Below the pieces are notes generated by a model. The model was not told the DNA's origin and ran no database searches. It saw only the letters and a program-made list of their open reading frames with translations. The position numbers and the translations under genes were made by a program. A DNA stretch of 11,785 nucleotides from DASRDS01 sp035652495 (GTDB lineage Bacteria > Gemmatimonadota > Gemmatimonadetes > Gemmatimonadales > Gemmatimonadaceae): the NCBI GenBank assembly GCA_035652495.1, contig DASRDS010000047.1, positions 1 to 11,785 of the forward strand, in the 5' to 3' direction. Positions 7,018-11,785 of the stretch are shown here, in pieces (the stretch's first letter is position 1; each line of letters begins with the position of its first letter).

Positions 7018-7773
7018 CTACGATTGTCCGCCCGGTTGGGTTTCGCGCACCTGGGTGGCAAACGCCGCGAACAACGCGCGATCCCACGGTTCTGGTCCGC
7101 CCGTCAGGTCCTCGGGATGCCATTGTATCCCTAGCGCCCACCACGGGTTATCTAACGGCGTCTCTATTGCCTCAATCACGCCGTCACCGGCCTTCGCCAC
7201 GATCACCATGCCAGGTGCGAGCATCTCGACGGCTTGATGATGGTATGAGTTGACGCTGATCGCGTCTCTCTCGATGGCGCGCGCCAGACGCGAGTCGCGC
7301 GTCAGCGCCACACCATGGGTCCGTTCCGAACGAGGCCCGTCGCCATCGTGCACCAGCGCGCGGGGTACCTGGCTCGGAATGTCCTGGATCAGGGTTCCTC
7401 CGAGGCCCACGTTCAGCACCTGGATGCCGCGACAGATGGCCAGCGTGGGTAACCGCCGCTCGCGCGCTCCGTCGAGCAACGCCAGCTCCGTCGCATCGCG
7501 CCCGGCATGAACGGTGCTCAACTGCGGATGGGGCTCGGCGCCATACCGCGCGGGCTCGACGTCCTCACCGCCGGTCAGCACCAGCCCTGAGACGACATCG
7601 AGAATCGCGTCGCGGTCCGCGCAGCGATCGCCGCCAGCGAACGGAGGCACCACGATCGGGGTAAGACCTGCGCCGTCGAGCGAGGTCAGATAGGCGACGC
7701 TGAGCCGAACACGGGCCGTCCCGTTGTCCATTCGGGTCGTGGCCGTGACGGCAACGAGGGGGTGGCGGGGCAT
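7018..7773 (-). CDS. Gamma-glutamyl-GABA hydrolase-like enzyme, peptidase C26 (class I glutamine amidotransferase fold)
   Basis: A 251-residue cytosolic hydrolase. The catalytic nucleophile is C114 in the elbow LAICRGIQVLN; the oxyanion region is LTGGEDVEP (66-74), and the His-Glu pair is H219/E221 in GIQWHPE. NSYHHQAV (175-182) and PLVAVTATT at the N-terminus are the usual PuuD/C26 landmarks. PuuD cleaves gamma-glutamyl-GABA in putrescine breakdown; other C26 members act on other gamma-glutamyl compounds. No other putrescine genes are present, so the substrate is open and no symbol is given. The frame extends to an ATG at 7812, but that would overlap the divergent gene; the conserved N-terminal strand begins right after the ATG at 7773, which I chose. 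No Shine-Dalgarno sequence precedes it; TATATT (complement of 7783-7788) lies nine nt upstream. It heads a likely minus-strand unit with the zinc-tail and SPFH genes. Confidence 0.88.
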   Translation of the reverse strand: MPRHPLVAVTATTRMDNGTARVRLSVAYLTSLDGAGLTPIVVPPFAGGDRCADRDAILDVVSGLVLTGGEDVEPARYGAEPHPQLSTVHAGRDATELALLDGARERRLPTLAICRGIQVLNVGLGGTLIQDIPSQVPRALVHDGDGPRSERTHGVALTRDSRLARAIERDAISVNSYHHQAVEMLAPGMVIVAKAGDGVIEAIETPLDNPWWALGIQWHPEDLTGGPEPWDRALFAAFATQVRETQPGGQS

Positions 7774-7801
7774 GACGTCAGGAATATATCGTATGGCCCG
7801 A
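7773..7801. promoter_or_regulatory. Very compact divergent promoter region, probably leaderless on both sides
   Basis: Only 27 nt (7774-7800) separate two divergent ATGs. In the middle is AATATATC (7783-7790). It gives TATATT on the minus strand, nine nt before the ATG at 7773, and TATATC on the plus strand, ten nt before the ATG at 7801. With normal -10 spacing, transcription in both directions would start within a few nt of the start codon. A perfect palindrome TGACGTCA (7773-7780) overlaps the minus-strand start and could be an operator or chance. Neither side has a usable Shine-Dalgarno sequence (AGGA at 7780-7783 is 17 nt from the plus ATG). Confidence 0.45.
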
Positions 7802-8292
7802 TGTTCGAGCATTTGCGGCGGTCGTGGCAGAGTCTCCTCGACGGATCCTTACCTCCCGACGAGCGGCGCGAGGTCGTCGCGCGCATGAAGGAGACGCTCG
7901 TCCACGCGCGCGTGGGTGTCACCGGTATGCGCGAGAGTCTGGCCCAGGTCCAGGGCCGCCTCGAAGCAGAGCGGACCGAGCTCGCGACCTGTACCCGGCG
8001 TAAGCAGCTCGCGGTCCAAATCGGTGACACGGAGACCGTCACCGTGGCCGAGAAGTTCGAGCGCTATCATCAGGAGCGCGTGTCGGTGCTCGAACGGAAA
8101 TGCGAGGTGCAGGTCGCCGAGCTGGCGCTCGCCGAACGCGAGATTTCCGAGATGACCGTGGAGCTCAAGTACGCCATCAGCGGGGTGTCTCCTGGTAGCG
8201 GCGGTCCGGCGGCGCCCATTGAGACGCGAAGTGCGTCCGAGTTGGACGCCGAGCTGCGCCTGGCGGAGCTCAAACGCCGCATGGGGAAGTAG
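7801..8292 (+). CDS. Coiled-coil protein resembling a shortened PspA/Vipp1 (ESCRT-III-like)
   Basis: A 163-residue, highly charged helical protein without signal or membrane segment. An amphipathic N-terminus (MFEHLRRSWQSLLDG, 1-15) is followed by ERREVVARMKETLVHARVGV (21-40), which parallels the start of PspA helix 2 (M...METLVEVR). A long coiled coil follows (40-125), including a GDTETVTVAEKFERY turn (75-89) where PspA has its helical hairpin region. A Gly/Pro linker (128-140) then leads to a short terminal helix SELDAELRLAELKRRMG (146-162), very like the DELAxLKAKMG end of PspA/Vipp1. It is about 60 residues shorter than PspA. The resemblance is judged by eye and may be generic coiled-coil similarity. 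Start: ATG at 7801; an in-frame ATG lies further up but inside the opposing gene. TATATC ten nt upstream suggests a leaderless message. The outer-membrane protein gene follows at once. Confidence 0.75.
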   Translation: MFEHLRRSWQSLLDGSLPPDERREVVARMKETLVHARVGVTGMRESLAQVQGRLEAERTELATCTRRKQLAVQIGDTETVTVAEKFERYHQERVSVLERKCEVQVAELALAEREISEMTVELKYAISGVSPGSGGPAAPIETRSASELDAELRLAELKRRMGK

Positions 8293-8296
8293 CCGT

Positions 8297-10084
8297 ATTC
8301 TCAAGTTCGCAGTCTTCGCCATGGCGGTGCTGGCCGTCGCCGCCCCGGCGACCGCGCAAGACTCGACACGCACACTGCCCCGCGGACCCGCGCTGGATGC
8401 GGCCCGAGCGGCCGCCTGCGATGGTCGCCTGATCTCGGCGATCGACGTCCGGCCGCAGTCGCCCTACTTCGCCGGCCTGACCGGCCAATGGCGCTGGATC
8501 GCCCGCCGTGCGACGTTGCTGCACGCGACCACGCGGTCCCGCGTCATTCGCCGATTCCTGCTCGTTCACGTCGGCGAGCACTGTACGCGAATCGGCCTCG
8601 AGGAATCGGAGCGCGTGCTGCGCGCCCAGCCGTTTCTGGCTGAGGCGCGCGTCAGTGCCTATGACGACGGCTCCGGCGGCGTCCGGGTCGATGTGTTTAC
8701 GGTCGACGAAATTGGACTGCTCGCGGGCCTCAACGCGCAGAGCGGCAGCCCATACGTCACGCGCTTTCTCATCGGCGAAGGCAACCTCGGTGGCCAAGGG
8801 ATCCAGACGAGCGCCGATTGGCACTACTATCAGTTCTATCGCGACCGCTACGCCGCGACCCTGATCGACTACGACTTTCTCGCGAGACCCTATCGCCTGC
8901 AGGTCGACGCGATCCGCCAGGCGGAGGGCGGACAGTGGGACGTCGCGCTCACGCATCCCTTCCTGTCCGAGCTGCAGCGCGCCGCGTGGGTCATCGCCGG
9001 CGGATCACAGCGGGTGTTCTACGGATTCCAGAATCCGTACTTCCCGAACAACTTCGATCTGCCCGCCGTCGATTTCACGCGCAGCTACTGGCAGGTCGGT
9101 GGCATCGTGCGCGTGGGCCAACCCGGCAAGTTCAGCTTGTTCGGCGCCTCGATCTCCGGGGAACGTGAGCTCGTCGCCCGCACGCCCGTCGTGCTGAGCG
9201 ACTCGGGTCTCCGCACCGACACCTCATCGTTGACGGCGCCCGAGCTCACGAACCGGTTCACGCACGTGATCCAGAGCGGTCGCGTCAACGTCCTCTGGGG
9301 ATTCCGCGACGTCGAATTTTTGCGTGTTTCCGGGTTCGACGTCCTGAGCGGCGACGAGGATCTGCGCCGCGGGGTCCAGTTCGGCACGTTCTTCGGCCAC
9401 GGCATCTCGACGCTGGGCACCCGCGGCGAGGATACGTTCGTCAGCTCGGCGATCTATCTCGGCGCCGGGACATCGCGGAAGTTCATCGGACTCCAAGCCC
9501 AGGGCGAAGGTCGTGAGAACGACAACACGCACGGGTGGGATGGCATTCTCGTCAGCGCCCGCGCGGCCGCGTACTTCAAGCCCGCCAGCGATCAGGTGTT
9601 CATCCTCGATGAGGAGTACGGGCTCGGTATCCGCCAGCGGATTCCGTTTCAGCTCGGGTTCGCCGATTTTCGCGGCGGCATCCGAGGCTATCGGCTCTCC
9701 CAGGACGCCGGCGGCGAACGCAGCGTGACGCGATTCGAGTATCACTACGCGCTGCCGCCGATCCGTCAGCTGGCGCAGATCGGCGTGGGGCCGTTCGTCG
9801 ATATGGGGCGCCTCTGGGCACAGGACACCCCATTCGGCGTCTCGACCCCGTTTACGTTCAGCACGGGTCTGAGCCTCTTCGTGGCCATTCCACCGCGATC
9901 ACGCCGGATGTGGCGGATCGATGTGGCGTTCCCGGTGACGAACGAGCCGCACGTGCACGGGGTCGAGTTCCGATTCACGACCCAGACCTTCTCCTACACA
10001 TCGTACACGTTCTACCAGGAACCGCAGGACCTCGCGCACGCCCGCGAGCCGGTCGTGCCGGCGTCGATCTTCAACTACCCTTGA
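8297..10084 (+). CDS. Omp85/BamA-superfamily-like outer-membrane beta-barrel with a single POTRA domain
   Basis: About 595 residues. LKFAVFAMAVLAVAAPATA (2-20) is a Sec signal peptide, cut near ATA|QD. Residues about 46-138 fit one POTRA domain (LISAIDVRP ... LEESERVLRAQPFLAEARVSA ... GGVRVDVFTVDE), and 140-595 are amphipathic strands rich in aromatics. GGIRGYRLSQDAGGERS (nt 9674-9724) matches the Omp85 loop-6 (V/I)RG(F/Y) motif, followed by a barrel strand RFEYHYALP. The mature part has just two cysteines, C41 and C96, in and beside the POTRA. A tail of about 20 residues follows the last aromatic strand. The start is uncertain: the first ATG in frame (8321) would cut off the signal peptide's basic end, while TTG 8219 and GTG 8231 lie deep in the previous gene. 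I give ATT at 8297, which has GGGGAAG seven nt upstream. Role: insertion or export of outer-membrane proteins or lipids, inferred. Confidence 0.82.
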   Translation: MLKFAVFAMAVLAVAAPATAQDSTRTLPRGPALDAARAAACDGRLISAIDVRPQSPYFAGLTGQWRWIARRATLLHATTRSRVIRRFLLVHVGEHCTRIGLEESERVLRAQPFLAEARVSAYDDGSGGVRVDVFTVDEIGLLAGLNAQSGSPYVTRFLIGEGNLGGQGIQTSADWHYYQFYRDRYAATLIDYDFLARPYRLQVDAIRQAEGGQWDVALTHPFLSELQRAAWVIAGGSQRVFYGFQNPYFPNNFDLPAVDFTRSYWQVGGIVRVGQPGKFSLFGASISGERELVARTPVVLSDSGLRTDTSSLTAPELTNRFTHVIQSGRVNVLWGFRDVEFLRVSGFDVLSGDEDLRRGVQFGTFFGHGISTLGTRGEDTFVSSAIYLGAGTSRKFIGLQAQGEGRENDNTHGWDGILVSARAAAYFKPASDQVFILDEEYGLGIRQRIPFQLGFADFRGGIRGYRLSQDAGGERSVTRFEYHYALPPIRQLAQIGVGPFVDMGRLWAQDTPFGVSTPFTFSTGLSLFVAIPPRSRRMWRIDVAFPVTNEPHVHGVEFRFTTQTFSYTSYTFYQEPQDLAHAREPVVPASIFNYP

Positions 10085-10093
10085 CCGACGCCG
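10059..10093. terminator. Symmetric hairpin enclosing both stop codons of a convergent pair
   Basis: CGGCGTCG (10059-10066) and CGACGCCG (10086-10093) are perfect inverted 8-mers. Inside them TCAA (10071-10074) pairs with TTGA (10081-10084) around a six-nt loop. The minus-strand POT stop (TCA, 10071-10073) and the plus-strand barrel stop (TGA, 10082-10084) are on opposite arms of the inner stem. Because it is nearly palindromic it would fold in transcripts from either side. No T-tract follows on either strand, so it is not a classical intrinsic terminator. Confidence 0.45.
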
Positions 10094-11396
10094 TCAACCG
10101 CTTGAGCTGCGGGACGCAGAACAGCATCAGGATCCCCGCGGCGACGGATACGGCGAAGAAGATCGTAAAGAACTGCGCGTGGGGCATGCTCGCCTCGAGC
10201 CCGGCCAACCACCCGCCCGCGTAGCTGCCAACGGCGATTGGAAGGAAGCTCACGCCCATGAAGAACGCGACGAACCGCGTCGGCGCGACCTTGGAGACGT
10301 ACGACAGGCCCACCGGTGACAGACACAGCTCGCCCCATTCTCCGATCATATAGGTCAGCAACAACCAAACGGGCGAGACGATGGCGCAGCTCGCGGCATG
10401 GGCGGCGAGGCACGCGTCGGTCTGTCGGCCGGCCAGGATCATGAATCCGTAGCCAAACCCGACGAGCAAAAGACCCATCGCCATCTTGAGCGCCGTCGAC
10501 GGTTCGCGCCCGCGCCTGGCGAGCCACTGCCACAGTGCGGCGAACACCGGTCCAAAGGTCAGCACGAACAGGGGCTGCGCCGCTTGGAACCACGATGACG
10601 GAATCGCGAACCTGCCAACTTGGAGATTGAGATAGCGATCGGCGAAGATGTTGAGCGAGCTGCCCGCTTGCTCGAAGCTCACCCAGAACGCGGCGGCGAA
10701 AACGAACACGATGATGATGGCGGCAATGCGTCGCCACTCATCGGAGGTGGGCCAGCCGTCAGCCTCGGCCTCCGTTGCCGCGCGCTCCTTGCGCCTCGGA
10801 ACTTCGCCGATTCCTAAGAGATACCGGTCCCTGAGCGCCACGTATGTAATCAGTCCCAGCACCATACCCACGCCCGCCGCGCCGAAGCCATAATGCCAGT
10901 TGATCTTCTGCGCCAAGTATCCGCAGACGAACGGCGCGATGAAGCTGCCGAGATTGATTCCCATGTAAAAAATCGTGTACCCCGCATCGCGACGGCTATC
11001 GCCGGGCTGGTACAGCTGTCCCACCATAGTCGAAGCGTTCGGCTTGAACAGACCAGTGCCGAGCACCACCAGAGCGAGGCCGGGATAGAACCCGGCTGCC
11101 GATGGGATGGCCAGCACGAAGTGGCCGGCCGCGATGATCGATCCGCCAATGACGATGGAGCGGCGAGTGCCGAAGACATGGTCCGCGAGTAATCCACCGA
11201 GGAGTGGTGTGAACCACACGAGCCCGGTATACCATCCGTAGATATGCGTCGCTTGCGCGTCCGGGTACTTGAGGACATGCAGCATGTACAGCACGAGAAT
11301 GGCTCTCATACCGTAGTACGAGAATCGCTCCCACATCTCCGCGGCAAAGAGGACGCCGAGGCCGCGCGGGTGGCCGAAGAATGTGCCCTCGCTCAT
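10071..11396 (-). CDS. POT/PTR2-family proton-coupled di-/tripeptide transporter
   Basis: A 441-residue MFS-type inner-membrane carrier with about 12-14 hydrophobic helices. It has the family's proton/peptide site ExxERFxYYG (E20-MWERFSYYG-29), the signatures LFKPNASTMVGQLY (116-129) and FYMGINLGSFIAP (143-155), the FEQAGSSL block (241-248) in the second half, and GEWGELCLSPVGLS (352-365) carrying the conserved glutamate of a late helix. It imports di- and tripeptides with protons. Length is slightly short of the usual 450-500. The frame stays open to 11474, but AAGGAG (complement of 11408-11413) 11 nt before the ATG at 11396 and the four-nt ATGA overlap with the ABC ATPase stop fix the start. 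Translational coupling to an oligopeptide ABC transporter makes a dedicated peptide-uptake operon. Its 3' end overlaps the convergent barrel gene by 14 nt. Confidence 0.95.
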   Translation of the reverse strand: MSEGTFFGHPRGLGVLFAAEMWERFSYYGMRAILVLYMLHVLKYPDAQATHIYGWYTGLVWFTPLLGGLLADHVFGTRRSIVIGGSIIAAGHFVLAIPSAAGFYPGLALVVLGTGLFKPNASTMVGQLYQPGDSRRDAGYTIFYMGINLGSFIAPFVCGYLAQKINWHYGFGAAGVGMVLGLITYVALRDRYLLGIGEVPRRKERAATEAEADGWPTSDEWRRIAAIIIVFVFAAAFWVSFEQAGSSLNIFADRYLNLQVGRFAIPSSWFQAAQPLFVLTFGPVFAALWQWLARRGREPSTALKMAMGLLLVGFGYGFMILAGRQTDACLAAHAASCAIVSPVWLLLTYMIGEWGELCLSPVGLSYVSKVAPTRFVAFFMGVSFLPIAVGSYAGGWLAGLEASMPHAQFFTIFFAVSVAAGILMLFCVPQLKRLTASVKGS

Positions 11397-11785
11397 GCGC
11401 GCACCGGCTCCTTGATGCACGCCGCCCAGTGGCTCGGCGCCTTCTCCTCGAGTGGTGGAATCACTCGTGTGCATTCAACGTCCTTGAGCGGGTGTTGGCA
11501 GCGGGGGTGAAACGCGCAGCCGGGCGGCGGCGCGGCGGGCGACGGCGGCTCGCCGGACAGGACGACTCGTTGGCGGGCGCGCGCCGGGTCCGGTACGGGG
11601 ACCGCTGAGAGGAGGGCGCGCGTGTACGGCATGATCGGGTCGCCATAGAGCGCGCTCGCCGGCGCCAGCTCGACGATCCGCCCCAGGTACATCACCGCGA
11701 CGCGCGTCGCGACATGGGCGACGACCGACAGGTCGTGCGCGATGAACAGGTAGGTGAGGCCGCGATGCTGTTGCAGCTCCATCAG
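11393..11785 (-). CDS. Oligopeptide/dipeptide ABC transporter ATP-binding protein, C-terminal part (OppD/OppF type)
   Basis: The C-terminal 130 residues of an ABC ATPase whose start lies beyond the window. It begins just before the switch region, FIAHDLSVV with H17 as the H-loop histidine, then VAVMYLGRIVE. The oligopeptide-specific C-terminal extension follows: YGDPIMPYTRALLSAVPVPDP (47-67) and the cysteine-bearing end GCAFHPRC (89-96). Cysteines C90, C96, C105 and C123 match the four-cysteine pattern of this subfamily; in some DppD proteins such a set binds a [4Fe-4S] cluster. The Walker A, Q-loop and signature motif are outside the window. The protein energises uptake of peptides bound by a periplasmic partner. 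Whether it is the D or the F subunit cannot be decided from this end. It runs into the POT gene through ATGA. Confidence 0.92.
   Translation of the reverse strand: MMELQQHRGLTYLFIAHDLSVVAHVATRVAVMYLGRIVELAPASALYGDPIMPYTRALLSAVPVPDPARARQRVVLSGEPPSPAAPPPGCAFHPRCQHPLKDVECTRVIPPLEEKAPSHWAACIKEPVRA

Noticed and set aside
7773..7780. TGACGTCA as a specific regulator-binding site
   Set aside because: A single 8-bp palindrome is expected by chance in a window of this size, and I know no bacterial regulator to assign to it; it is only mentioned as a possibility.
8270..8956. Minus-strand open frame of 228 codons under the barrel gene
   Set aside because: Composition is low-complexity Arg/Ala/Asp and no motif is present; the opposite strand encodes a signal peptide and POTRA domain that explain the sequence fully.
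11397..11474. Extended N-terminus for the POT transporter from 11474
   Set aside because: It overlaps the cysteine-rich end of the ABC ATPase; the conserved POT sequence begins after 11396, where AAGGAG and the ATGA overlap support initiation.
1..11785. CRISPR arrays, tRNA/rRNA genes, insertion sequences, toxin-antitoxin or phage genes
   Set aside because: Looked for on both strands by eye; no repeat-spacer pattern, cloverleaf, terminal inverted repeats or transposase motifs were seen, and the density of recognised genes leaves little room for them.

Overview
The window looks like a stretch of ordinary chromosome from a GC-rich, diderm (Gram-negative-type) bacterium. That reading rests on a beta-barrel outer-membrane protein with a signal peptide, a heptosyltransferase-type GT9 and a diacylglyceryl-type lipoprotein. 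Third codon positions are strongly G/C, and there are no insertion sequences, phage genes, tRNAs, rRNAs or CRISPR repeats. The protein mix resembles Gemmatimonadota-like genomes, but that is only an impression and could not be tested here.

Layout. (i) 1-351, minus: the N-terminal 117 residues of a ThiO/DAO-type FAD oxidoreductase, cut by the window edge and divergent from a 74-residue two-helix membrane protein (474-698, plus). (ii) 679-3504: a glycan-assembly cluster with a GT9 and a GT2 on the minus strand and a GT4 on the plus strand. The GT9 and GT4 start codons overlap in a single CATG. (iii) 3506-5864, plus: a secreted lipoprotein metallopeptidase (M28) and an unrecognised 243-residue protein. 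(iv) 5868-7773, minus: a class I glutamine-amidotransferase-fold hydrolase (peptidase C26), a small membrane protein with a CxxH/CxxC zinc-binding tail, and an SPFH/band-7 membrane protein. The last two overlap by 8 nt. (v) 7801-10084, plus, divergent from (iv): a 163-residue coiled-coil protein that resembles a shortened PspA/Vipp1, then a one-POTRA Omp85-like outer-membrane protein. (vi) 10071-11785, minus: the end of an oligopeptide ABC-transporter ATPase followed, with a 4-nt overlap, by a POT-family peptide transporter.

How they fit together. The three glycosyltransferases probably build LPS core or another surface glycan. The ABC ATPase and POT carrier form a peptide-uptake pair, and the exported M28 peptidase could supply small peptides or amino acids. 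The most interesting block is 5868-10084. An SPFH protein, a zinc-tailed single-helix partner and a PspA-like coiled coil sit within about 2.4 kb and next to an outer-membrane barrel gene. This echoes known PspA-SPFH-zinc-ribbon envelope-stress modules, but in a rearranged and reduced form.

The DNA is very compact. Convergent genes overlap or nearly touch (679-698, 5865-5867, 10071-10084). Two of three divergent gene pairs share almost no intergenic DNA. Several genes lack a Shine-Dalgarno sequence and instead carry a TAnnnT-like hexamer 8-10 nt before ATG, which suggests leaderless transcripts. A symmetric hairpin at 10059-10093 encloses both stop codons of a convergent pair. Apart from these points the window is mostly housekeeping and envelope genes; I see no clearly new defence or mobile system.
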